From the NCBI GenBank assembly GCA_003223895.1, contig QHXD01000266.1:1-5559 (forward strand): a stretch of DNA of 5,559 bases. Reading direction: 5' to 3'. A program made the position numbers and the translations under genes. Below are positions 1-5,434 of the stretch, in pieces. Source of the DNA: Acidobacteriota bacterium. Lineage in GTDB: Bacteria > Acidobacteriota > Terriglobia > 20CM-2-55-15. Under the pieces are notes generated by a model that was not told where the DNA came from, searched no databases, and saw only the letters and a program-made list of their open reading frames with translations. The number at the start of each line of letters is the position of its first letter. Position 1 is the first letter of the stretch.

Positions 1-60
1 CGCGCCCCGCCGGTAGCCCCCGCCGTCTCGGACTTCACACGCCAGATGGACTCGTTCTGA
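1..60 (+). CDS. C-terminal end of a gene entering from the left (unknown product)
   Basis: Frame 1 is open from the window edge to a TGA at 58-60 and would encode a tail ending in DFTRQMDSF. Seventeen of the 19 codons end in G or C, which is the codon bias expected of a real gene in this GC-rich DNA. The following sequence becomes less regular and has no continuing frame on this strand. The piece is too short to assign to a family. The opposite strand is also open here, so the call rests on codon bias and on the clean stop alone. Confidence 0.35.
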   Translation, partial: RAPPVAPAVSDFTRQMDSF

Positions 61-157
61 ACGTCGCCGTAACAACACAGTTGGGATCCGTGTGTTTGCG
101 CCAAACGCGACGTTGCCTTGAATCCGCCGTCCGCCCGAAATTCTCGTCTTAAATCCT

Positions 158-261
158 CCGCGCGCCCGGCCGACAGCCACCCGAAGATTGACATAAGACG
201 CAGACTGGGACATTGTCCGGCCCCCCATAGTTGTCGCTCCCTGCTTATACCGCTTATCCGC
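158..261. repeat. 104-bp direct repeat, copy A
   Basis: These 104 bases are identical, in the same orientation, to 3079-3182, an offset of 2921. Identity stops abruptly at both ends: 157 is T against G at 3078, and 262 is C against G at 3183. The right edge coincides with the point where IS91 transposase homology begins. The unit has no obvious terminal inverted repeats. Its right end contains the near-tandem words CGCTTATCCGC and TGCTTATACC, and its middle the related words GACATAAGAC and GACATTGTCC. It could be a small interspersed element, a fragment of a larger mobile element, or a translocated piece of the NTF2-like gene's 3' end. Confidence 0.95.
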
Positions 262-1207
262 CCATGTTCTCGTGCTGGACGGGGTATTCGCGGGAGTGGA
301 AGGAGAAACCCCGCGCTTCTATCCCTTGCGTGCGCCGGATGACCCGGACGTCGCCGCCGTCGCCGAAACGGTATCCCGCCGCACGCAGGCGCTGTGGAGG
401 AAGAACGGAATCGGCGCGTCAGACGACGGCGAAGCCGAGGATCCGCTGATGCGAGACACGCCGTGGCTCGCCGGGTTATATGCCCACGCAGTGCGCGGGC
501 GCATCGCTACGGGGCCGAACACCGGTAAACGCCTCCGCACCTGGGGTGGCAGCGGAGAATCCCAAGATCCGGAACCATCCGCGCGGCGTTGCGCCAATGT
601 CGATGGGTTCAGCGTTCATGCGAATGTGAGCTTACCGGCCCATCAGCGAGCAACGCTGGAAAATTTGTGCCGCTATATGTTGAGACCTCCACTGGCTGTC
701 GAGCGTCTGGAGCGTCTTCCCGGCGGCCGCCTCGCGTATCGGATGAAAACACCCTGGCGCGACGGCACAACGCACGTGATCATGAGCGATGATGAATTGG
801 TCGAGAAGCTGGTGGCCCTGGTGCCCGCGCCGCGTTTCCATCTGGTGAGGTATTTCGGGATCCTGGCTTCAGCGGCGAAACAGCGGCCCTCCATCGTCCC
901 GGTCCCGCCTCCAGCGTCTCACACGGAATCCTACGGACATCGAGACAGCTCCGAAAAAGAAAAGCCGCATGCGCGCAATTACAGCTGGTCCCAATTGATG
1001 GCGAGAATTTTCGCCGTGGATGTGCTGGGATGTCCACGCTGCGGCGGCCGGATGCGTATTCTTGCCGCTATCGAAGATCCCTCTGTCGCTCGCAAGATTC
1101 TCGACTGTCTCGGCCTGCCCTCACGGCCACCTCCGGTTGCTCCCGCTCGCGGAACCGACGCCTCGAAATCGCCGAATTGTGATGGCCAAGCGGGCCACCT
1201 TCGCTGA
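262..1207 (+). pseudogene. 5'-truncated IS91-family transposase (Y2_Tnp/HUH type)
   Basis: This frame reads as the C-terminal three quarters of an IS91-family rolling-circle transposase. Counting from the GTG at 272, family blocks appear in order: VLDGVF at the start, GFSVHANV near 112, LCRYMLRPP at 132-140, the PWRDGTTHV strand near 161, LVPAPRFHLVRYFGILAS near 183, and NYSWSQLMARIFAVDVLGCPRCGGRMR near 236-262 with its CxxC pair (quoted in shortened family terms; the core is NYSWSQLMARIF). The N-terminal zinc-finger region and the first His of the HUH motif are missing. The frame picks up at the His codon 263-265, where the family reads HxHxLVLDGVF, immediately after repeat copy A. Upstream, the frame hits a TAA at 194-196 and has no ATG or ribosome site. 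Tyr135 in LCRY is the likely nucleophile position, and the partner four residues earlier is Asn, as in single-Tyr relatives. I judge it a non-functional relic, since a nickase without HUH cannot coordinate metal. Confidence 0.85.
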
Positions 1208-1499
1208 GGTGTGCCTCCGACCCGTCCAATGCTTCATCCTCCTACGACAATCCTGTGTGTTCAAATTCGTGTGCGCCCGAAAAACGCCCGCGCAGCACCG
1301 GCCGATGCAATCCTGCGCCTGGAATCGGGTATTCCATCACTCGCGTCCACATAATTCCAGGATCGGCTCGGGATGGAAAACCGCGTTCATTTCTCCTATG
1401 CTTAACACAAGACGACTGATCGTTACTAATCCGGCACGCACAGCGGCAAGTCATTGTTAGGGCACTTTTCTGGATAGCCACTTCCCGCTAAAGGACTGA
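1208..1499. other. Non-coding tail after the IS91 relic
   Basis: No convincing gene lies here on either strand. An open frame across 1020-1460 (+) lacks any recognisable motif and mostly shadows the transposase. Small dyads are present: GGAAT/ATTCC at 1321-1335 with a 5-nt loop, and TTCCATC at 1332-1338 against GATGGAA at 1372-1378. IS91-family elements carry subterminal hairpins beyond the transposase gene, so part of this stretch may be the element's 3' end, but I could not identify a defined terminus. Confidence 0.4.
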
Positions 1500-1607
1500 A
1501 TGGCGCGCCTCATATATTTTAGCCAAGCGGCGGCGGCGGCCGCAGCCACGCCAGTGGCCGGCTGCCGCCGAAATTTGGTCCAGGATGCCGTGGAATTGGC
1601 GGAGTGA
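1500..1607 (+). CDS. Doubtful 35-residue Ala-rich ORF
   Basis: An ATG at 1500 is preceded by AAAGGA seven nucleotides or so upstream and runs 35 codons to a TGA at 1605-1607. The product would start MARLIYFSQ, contain a run of seven Ala, and end NLVQDAVELAE. The Ala run comes from a CGG/CCG-rich hairpin-forming stretch, so the frame may be fortuitous. It converges on the 3' end of the haloperoxidase gene. No family is recognised, and I consider it more likely non-coding or a fragment than a functional gene. Confidence 0.15.
   Translation: MARLIYFSQAAAAAAATPVAGCRRNLVQDAVELAE
1534..1570. terminator. GC-rich hairpin downstream of the haloperoxidase gene
   Basis: CGGCG (1534-1538) pairs with CGCCG (1566-1570), and after a 3-nt bulge GCAGCC (1542-1547) pairs with GGCTGC (1560-1565), around a 12-nt loop. 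It lies about 65 bp beyond the haloperoxidase stop on the minus strand. There is no clear U tract on either strand, so an intrinsic terminator is possible but not shown; it could equally be a consequence of the triplet-like GGC run. Confidence 0.3.
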
Positions 1608-1635
1608 CCCGGCGGCCGAAATCCGTGATCGTCAA

Positions 1636-2985
1636 TCATCGCCGCGGGATCGGTTGGGCGGCGTTTTTGAGGATGTAGTCGGCGATCTGGGCGCCCACTC
1701 TTGCCGTGGCATTGCTCGAGCCGCGGAAGTGCATGCCGCCGTAAGTGCGCGCATCGATGCCTTCTTGCGCCATGTCCGAGATGCGCGAGTAGTGCCTCGG
1801 CTGGACATCAGGAGGTCCCGGGAAGATGGTGTTGAATGCGGGGTGAATTTCGAACTCATTGCGGTCGCCGAAGAAGTGCTGGAGCACGCGGGAGCCGGCG
1901 CCGTGCGATCCTGGGTGCGAGGCCGGGTACTCGGGGTGATTCGGTGTCGTGATGAGCGGAACCCAGCCGGAGATCGGGGCCGTGTCCGGGTTGCCGTCGA
2001 GAGCCGCCTTCGGAATGGCGAGAATCGGCCGCCAAGTGACGTCCGCGGGATTCATCGCGAAGTCGCGCTTGGCGCGGAACACGGTCACCGAGGTGTCGTG
2101 CATTGCGATGGTGAGCAGCGCGAAGATGCGCGAGTTCTCGCGGCGTGAGGTCCGGTGATTCCGGGCGAGCTGAATGGCCGCTTCGACATAGTCGTTAGTG
2201 GCGTAGCCGTTGAAGAAGAACGCAATGTGCGTTTGGTCCAAGGTCCGAGCCGAGCCGCTTCTCACACCCATCGTCGCGACCTCGTTGAAGTCCCTGGCAT
2301 ACTCCGGACTGTTGAGGGTCGCCCATGGCCGCGGAAAGGCCGACTGGGCCTGCGTGTTGCTGGTCAGCACAAACGGCGCTGTGAAGGAGATGTTGCCGTT
2401 CGACATGCTGGTGCCGGTTGCAGACTCCCACTGGCCGACGACTGCGCCGGCACCGGTGAACGGAGGTACAGGGTCGCTGAAGCCGTCGGTCTGACGCCAC
2501 GCCAAGATTTGGTTCGCGACGTTTTCGCCCCAGTCGATGCCGCGCTGGACTTCTAGCCAGTCGTCGCCATCGAACTCGGCGAGAGACAGAGCGCGCTGCT
2601 CGTCGAAGCGGCTCAGTTGCGCCGGATAGAACGATTTCAACGTCACGTAGGCCGCCTGAACGATCGCAGCGCGACGGTGAGTTCCGCGCGGCGCCCGATC
2701 GGTCACGAAGATCGGCCGATATCTCTGTTGCCCTATGCTGTTCTGCGCGTCGAACATGGCAGTGTTTACAGTCGCCGCCACGCGTATGGTCTGCGGATTG
2801 CCGAGTGTGCTTGCGACGATGGCGTCGAGCATTACTTGGTTCCATACCAGGGTCTCGTCGACGCGAGCGCGACCCTCCGTGAAGCGGGCGCCCCTAGCCC
2901 TCGCTACTTCGGTTACCGCACCGAAGGGAACGGCTAGTAGCGTCAACATGATCAAAAGACTGGTCCTGAAAGCTTGGCTCATCAT
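1636..2985 (-). CDS. Secreted vanadium-dependent haloperoxidase (PAP2/VHPO superfamily)
   Basis: The 449-residue product has an N-terminal signal sequence (FRTSLLIMLTLLAVPFGA, residues 6-23) and the body of a bacterial vanadium haloperoxidase, a fold shared with PAP2 acid phosphatases. Such enzymes bind vanadate and use peroxide to oxidise halides, usually outside the cytoplasm. Visible active-site elements are Lys306 with Arg319-Pro320 (WRP), His357 in the EYPASH segment that replaces the classic PSGH, and Arg413/His419 in ARTYGGMHF, which match the vanadate-binding Arg and axial His. Two oddities: Lys and Arg of the first motif are 13 residues apart instead of 7, and the PSGH Ser is Ala. 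Oxidation of halides, or instead a phosphatase-like role, cannot be decided from sequence. The ATG at 2985 or the adjacent ATG at 2982 is the start; the strong AGGAGG lies 4 or 7 nt upstream, favouring 2982. It follows the NTF2-like gene by 56 bp on the same strand, as in an operon. Confidence 0.9.
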   Translation of the reverse strand: MMSQAFRTSLLIMLTLLAVPFGAVTEVARARGARFTEGRARVDETLVWNQVMLDAIVASTLGNPQTIRVAATVNTAMFDAQNSIGQQRYRPIFVTDRAPRGTHRRAAIVQAAYVTLKSFYPAQLSRFDEQRALSLAEFDGDDWLEVQRGIDWGENVANQILAWRQTDGFSDPVPPFTGAGAVVGQWESATGTSMSNGNISFTAPFVLTSNTQAQSAFPRPWATLNSPEYARDFNEVATMGVRSGSARTLDQTHIAFFFNGYATNDYVEAAIQLARNHRTSRRENSRIFALLTIAMHDTSVTVFRAKRDFAMNPADVTWRPILAIPKAALDGNPDTAPISGWVPLITTPNHPEYPASHPGSHGAGSRVLQHFFGDRNEFEIHPAFNTIFPGPPDVQPRHYSRISDMAQEGIDARTYGGMHFRGSSNATARVGAQIADYILKNAAQPIPRR

Positions 2986-2989
2986 ATGA

Positions 2990-2995
2990 CCTCCT
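2990..2995 (-). promoter_or_regulatory. Consensus Shine-Dalgarno AGGAGG for the haloperoxidase gene
   Basis: On the minus strand the sequence reads AGGAGGTCATATGATG. The six-base core is a perfect match to the anti-Shine-Dalgarno sequence. The spacer is 4 nt to the first ATG and 7 nt to the second, so the second ATG (2982) has the more usual spacing. This is much the strongest ribosome site in the window; the NTF2-like gene upstream has none as good. Confidence 0.8.
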
Positions 2996-3041
2996 GTAGG
3001 TTTTTCGGTTCGTTTGTCCTCTGTCGGAGTGTTTTACTGAT

Positions 3042-3632
3042 CTATGGCATCACCGTTGGCCTCCACAGGATCGCAAGGCCGCGCGCCCGGCCGACAGCCA
3101 CCCGAAGATTGACATAAGACGCAGACTGGGACATTGTCCGGCCCCCCATAGTTGTCGCTCCCTGCTTATACCGCTTATCCGCGAACTGCCACTGCCCGTT
3201 GCGTTTTGCATAGACCCGCTCGAACCATATCGAGTTCAACTTCCCCGGAGTGGCGTTCGGAATCGCGTTTTGGGGTTTGGGCATATACAAGCTGAGGTAT
3301 CGTCCGTAGGTGATGACGATGTCGCCGTGTACCTCGGCTTTCACCCCATCGAGGTCGTGAACCAGATACTCCTTGTCGGCAACCCTCTTCAGGAATGCCG
3401 CTTTGTCATCGCTGGCCAGCGGCTTTCCGCCCAGGGTCCAGCCATCGCCATGCACGAAGCTGAAGTCGGGAGCGAGAACGCTGTCGACAAAAGCGACGTC
3501 GCCTCGCACAACCGCGTCTTCGATCTTGGGTTCGAGGGCCAGCACTTCGGCTGCGGGATCGGACGGGGCCGGCTGGCTCCATACGGTGCACGCGAGCATC
3601 GCAGTAAGAAAAAGGAGATATCGCCTGGACAT
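3042..3632 (-). CDS. Secreted NTF2-like/DUF4440 (SnoaL-like) protein with an altered C-terminus
   Basis: From the ATG at 3632 the product has 196 residues. It begins with a signal peptide (MSRRYLLFLTAMLACTVWS, then QPAPSDP) and continues with an NTF2-like cone domain of the DUF4440 type: helix EVLALEPKIEDAVVRGD, the LAPDFSFVHGDGW strand and loop, a basic helix AAFLKRVADKEY, VHGDIVITYGRY, and the final strands IWFERVYAKRNGQWQF. The fold serves as a small-molecule pocket or a ketosteroid-isomerase-like scaffold; no substrate can be inferred. A frame extending upstream to an ATG at 3665 is rejected, because it runs into the tandem repeats and places 11 residues before the signal peptide. No good Shine-Dalgarno is visible. 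The domain effectively ends at QWQF; the next 34 codons coincide base for base with the 104-bp repeat and the last 11 (LAILWRPTVMP) with unique sequence, so the native C-terminus appears to have been replaced in frame. It precedes the haloperoxidase gene by 56 bp. Confidence 0.8.
   Translation of the reverse strand: MSRRYLLFLTAMLACTVWSQPAPSDPAAEVLALEPKIEDAVVRGDVAFVDSVLAPDFSFVHGDGWTLGGKPLASDDKAAFLKRVADKEYLVHDLDGVKAEVHGDIVITYGRYLSLYMPKPQNAIPNATPGKLNSIWFERVYAKRNGQWQFADKRYKQGATTMGGRTMSQSASYVNLRVAVGRARGLAILWRPTVMP
3079..3182. repeat. 104-bp direct repeat, copy B
   Basis: Exact copy of 158-261 in the same orientation. It lies inside the 3' end of the NTF2-like gene, its right edge (3182) falling exactly at a codon boundary after QWQF. 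Read on the minus strand in that frame it encodes 34 residues beginning ADKRYKQGATTMGG. Homologous recombination between the two copies would delete 2921 bp, including the IS91 relic and the haloperoxidase gene. Confidence 0.95.
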
Positions 3633-3648
3633 TGCGACGCATTCTATC

Positions 3649-3915
3649 AAGCTGGAAAACGTCATTGTTAATCAGGAAGTTCGTTTCCACGCCAGCAAAC
3701 GCCGTTGCTAATCAGGAAATTCATTTCCAAGCTAGAAAACGTCATTGTTAATCAGGAAGTTCGTTTCCACGCCAGCAAACGCCATTGCTAATCAGGAAAT
3801 TCATTTCCAAGCTAGCAAACGTCATTGCTAATCAGGAAATTCATTTCCAGGCCAGCAAAGGCCGTTGCTAATCAGGAAATCCGTTTCCAGGCCAGCAAAC
3901 GCATCTTTTAATTAG
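3649..3915. repeat. Tandem array of 40-bp units with internal dyads
   Basis: Six contiguous 40-bp units (3649-3688, 3689-3728, 3729-3768, 3769-3808, 3809-3848, 3849-3888) are followed by a decaying seventh. Units 1 and 3 differ by one base, as do units 2 and 4, so the first 160 bp is an 80-bp dimer repeated twice. A core like TTGCTAATCAGGAA recurs in each unit. Units 2, 4, 5 and 6 contain the dyad AGCAA-N6-TTGCT; units 2, 4 and 5 contain GGAAAT-TC-ATTTCC, and the others keep GGAA/TTCC ends. There are no variable spacers, so this is not CRISPR. The array starts 17 bp upstream of the NTF2-like start codon, so it would fall in the 5' leader or promoter region of the NTF2-like/haloperoxidase pair. 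Confidence 0.95.
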
Positions 3916-3929
3916 CAAACGCGTTTGCT
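3914..3929. repeat. Perfect 16-bp palindrome at the array's edge
   Basis: AGCAAACGCGTTTGCT is a perfect two-fold symmetric sequence. It is an ungapped relative of the AGCAA-N6-TTGCT dyad found in the 40-bp units and sits at the degenerate right end of the array. It could be a binding site for a dimeric regulator or the ancestral form of the unit dyad. I know of no specific regulator for it. Confidence 0.6.
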
Positions 3930-3997
3930 CGTCTGCATGCACCGTTCTTACGTGGAAAAGAGATTTTACCGGACAGCAACCATCTAACCGCAATGCG

Positions 3998-4010
3998 GCG
4001 CGCTTCGCGC
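3998..4010. other. Small GCGCG/CGCGC hairpin
   Basis: GCGCG-CTT-CGCGC forms a five-base stem with a three-base loop. No T tract follows on either strand. The rest of 3930-4047 shows no gene and no promoter that I could defend. Confidence 0.25.
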
Positions 4011-4047
4011 GACCGTGTTCCCTTCGAAAGAAATTTTCCAGGGCGCG

Positions 4048-4146
4048 TTACAAATCGGGGGTCAGAAGCATCTTCACAGTAGAGGGGAAGGTCCGGTTGC
4101 CCTTCTTGAGTTGATTGAGTTCAGCCTCTGTTTTTCCACGCGCCGG
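4048..4146 (-). pseudogene. Possible relic of a coding C-terminus
   Basis: On the minus strand a frame bounded upstream by a TAA (4147-4149) runs 32 codons to a TAA at 4048-4050. It reads like a real hydrophilic protein tail: it begins PARGKTEAELNQLKKGNR and ends PSTVKMLLTPDL. There is no start codon. The composition looks protein-like rather than random, so this may be the decayed end of a gene, possibly from a mobile element. No family is recognised, and the region also has to serve as the upstream region of the FN3 gene. Confidence 0.2.
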
Positions 4147-4170
4147 TTAAACCGTTAACAACTAAAGAAA

Positions 4171-4176
4171 GAGAGG
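4171..4176 (+). promoter_or_regulatory. Ribosome binding site (GAGAGG) of the FN3 gene
   Basis: GAGAGG, within a purine-rich AAAGAAAGAGAGG run, lies 4 nt before the ATG at 4181 and 10 nt before the ATG at 4187. Neither spacing is ideal, so either ATG may be used; the difference is only two residues. Just upstream, GGTTAAACC (4145-4153) and GTTAAC (4154-4159) are small palindromes of unknown meaning. Confidence 0.5.
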
Positions 4177-4180
4177 TTCC

Positions 4181-4846
4181 ATGACTATGAAAAGACAGCA
4201 TCCGATCAAATCCCTGTTGAATTTCCGTACCTTGACGGCGGAGGTGGTTTTATCGACCTCCACGCACATCTTCACGGAAATCTACAACAACCCGAACTAC
4301 ACGCCTCCGCAGGCGCCGGCGCCGCCAGTCGATCCAGCCACGCTGAAATCGGCCAACGACTCGCTGGCGGCTGCTATTGCGGCGGCTGTGGACGGTGGCA
4401 AGAAAGCCATCGCTCAGAAGAAAGCGCAGAAGGACGTCGTTGTGAAGCTCCTGACGCAGCTCGCGCACTATGCCGAAGCGAACTGCAAGGACGACGTAAC
4501 GATTTTCCTGTCCAGCGGTTTCACAGCCAAATCCTCCATACGGACAACAACGCCGCCGGCTTCCGAGTCGATCCGCAAGATCGAGCCGGGACCGGACAGC
4601 GGGGACATGCGGGTCAGTCTGATGAAGTATCCAGATGCGGCCAGTTATGAAATCCGCTGGGCGCTGTTGGGCACCGATGGTGTTCCGGGCGCCTGGACGA
4701 CTCAGGCAATCGGCAAGATCATCAAGTCGCCGTCGACCATCTCCGGTTTGAAGCCGGCCACGACCTATGTTTTTCAGGCTCGTGCGGTGAAGAAGGCCGG
4801 TGGTTACTCCGACTGGAGTGATTCGGTGACGCGCGTCGCCGTGTAG
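4181..4846 (+). CDS. Fibronectin type III domain protein with N-terminal Ala/Lys-rich helix
   Basis: The 221-residue product has no signal peptide or membrane segment. Residues 40-51 are a Pro-rich linker (TPPQAPAPPVDP). Residues 52-110 form a predicted helical segment with repeated Ala and Lys (SLAAAIAAAVDGGKKAIAQK) followed by LLTQLAHYAEANCKDDVTIFLSSGF. Residues 131-218 are a fibronectin type III domain: IEPGPDSGDMRVSL, YEIRWALLG, the GLKPATTYVFQARAV core with the family Tyr and Ala, and WSDSV at the end. FN3 domains are protein-interaction modules, and no enzymatic motif is present. Small proteins of this architecture recur in environmental bacteria with unknown role; that is recollection, not tested here. 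The gene stands alone, diverging from the NTF2-like gene, and is followed by a strong hairpin 12 bp after the stop. Confidence 0.85.
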   Translation: MTMKRQHPIKSLLNFRTLTAEVVLSTSTHIFTEIYNNPNYTPPQAPAPPVDPATLKSANDSLAAAIAAAVDGGKKAIAQKKAQKDVVVKLLTQLAHYAEANCKDDVTIFLSSGFTAKSSIRTTTPPASESIRKIEPGPDSGDMRVSLMKYPDAASYEIRWALLGTDGVPGAWTTQAIGKIIKSPSTISGLKPATTYVFQARAVKKAGGYSDWSDSVTRVAV

Positions 4847-4858
4847 CTTAGGCCGCAC

Positions 4859-4887
4859 GCTCTCTCCCGCGCGGAGCGGGAGAGAGC
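4859..4887 (+). terminator. Strong hairpin after the FN3 gene
   Basis: GCTCTCTCCCGC (4859-4870) pairs perfectly with GCGGGAGAGAGC (4876-4887) around a 5-nt loop GCGGA. It begins 12 bp after the stop codon at 4846. Only a weak T run (ATGATTTC) follows, so it may act as a terminator with a poor U tract or as a 3' mRNA-stabilising stem. Confidence 0.65.
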
Positions 4888-5434
4888 ATGATTTCGGGTT
4901 GTGCATCCGGGAACTGGTTTGAATTTATAAACTAAGCGCTGCAAATCGCGTATTCAGCCGAATCGAGAGTTCGTCCGCGGCAAGTATTATCGGATCGCGA
5001 TACCGCCTGCAATCTCTTCCGGAGTCAAGCCTTGTTGATAGCAGGTCACGGTGAGGTTGTTCAGATCCGATGTCTGCACTCGCAAACACAGAGCTGTGTA
5101 ACGATTCGACCGTGCAAACAACTGGGGTTGAGAGGGCGTGGCGGGAAGGCTCGCGGGGATACTCTTTGGATTCAGTTCGATATGCTTAAGATGGGAATCG
5201 AACCCCGTTCGATTCCCATCCATAGCCCCAAAGGGAATCGAACGAGTTAATGTTCCCAATCGGTTGCAAAGATATTTTATGCTTCCCGCCACTCTTCCCG
5301 CCAGGAATTTCTGGACGTTGTTGGATGAATAAGGTCTCGGCGTCGATCTCGTAACCACATTCGCGCGGTCGAGCGGCGGCGCCGCGACCGGTCATAGACT
5401 TGTGTTCTAACTCGAACCGCGTTACGGTAGCGGT
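4888..5434. other. Long intergenic stretch without a convincing gene
   Basis: Frames here lack family motifs and good ribosome sites. A minus-strand frame (4987-5358) ends CYQQGLTPEEIAGGIAIR, where the TPEEIA phrase is loosely like antitoxin-type helices, but its middle runs through the palindrome at 5190-5220 and gives low-complexity-looking protein. An 11-bp inverted repeat, GTGGCGGGAAG (5138-5148) and CTTCCCGCCAC (5282-5292), with a second CTTCCCGCCA at 5294-5303, brackets the palindrome. A compound hairpin (CGGTCG/CGACCG with inner CGGC/GCCG, 5366-5390) lies about 45 bp before the next gene. Confidence 0.5.
5190..5220. repeat. 31-bp palindrome resembling tRNA T-loop sequence
   Basis: GATGGGAATCGAAC, a CCC centre, and GTTCGATTCCCATC form a perfect 14-bp inverted repeat. 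The half GTTCGATTCCC matches the tRNA T-arm consensus (GTTCRANYC). A third half-copy, GGGAATCGAAC, lies at 5233-5243, exactly 40 bp from the first. No complete tRNA cloverleaf can be drawn around it, so it is not a tRNA gene. It may be a tRNA-derived attachment-site remnant or a palindromic repeat. Confidence 0.8.

Noticed and set aside
1450..1459. GTCATTGTTA shared with the 40-bp array units
   Set aside because: Only ten bases match and the flanks differ; chance sharing is likely.
1020..1460. Plus-strand frame overlapping the 3' end of the transposase relic
   Set aside because: It overlaps the recognisable transposase frame and has no motifs; likely fortuitous.
1585..2556. Plus-strand open frames across the haloperoxidase gene (1585-2148, 2155-2556)
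   Set aside because: They are antisense to a clearly recognisable enzyme with an excellent ribosome site and show no motifs of their own.
3633..3665. N-terminal extension of the NTF2-like protein to an ATG at 3665
   Set aside because: It would put 11 extra residues before a good signal peptide and draws its sequence from the tandem array, with no ribosome site.
3649..3915. CRISPR array
   Set aside because: The units are contiguous and homologous over their entire 40 bp; there are no unique spacers between conserved repeats, and no cas gene is present.
4250..4906. Long minus-strand open frame opposite the FN3 gene
   Set aside because: It is Arg-rich antisense of the FN3 coding sequence and passes through the downstream hairpin; no motif or ribosome site.
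5190..5243. tRNA gene
   Set aside because: Only T-arm-like sequence is present; no D arm, anticodon arm or acceptor pairing can be drawn on either strand.
4987..5358. Minus-strand 123-codon frame ending in TPEEIAGGIAIR
   Set aside because: The end is faintly antitoxin-like, but the middle translates the T-loop-like palindrome, and no family or start signal is recognised.
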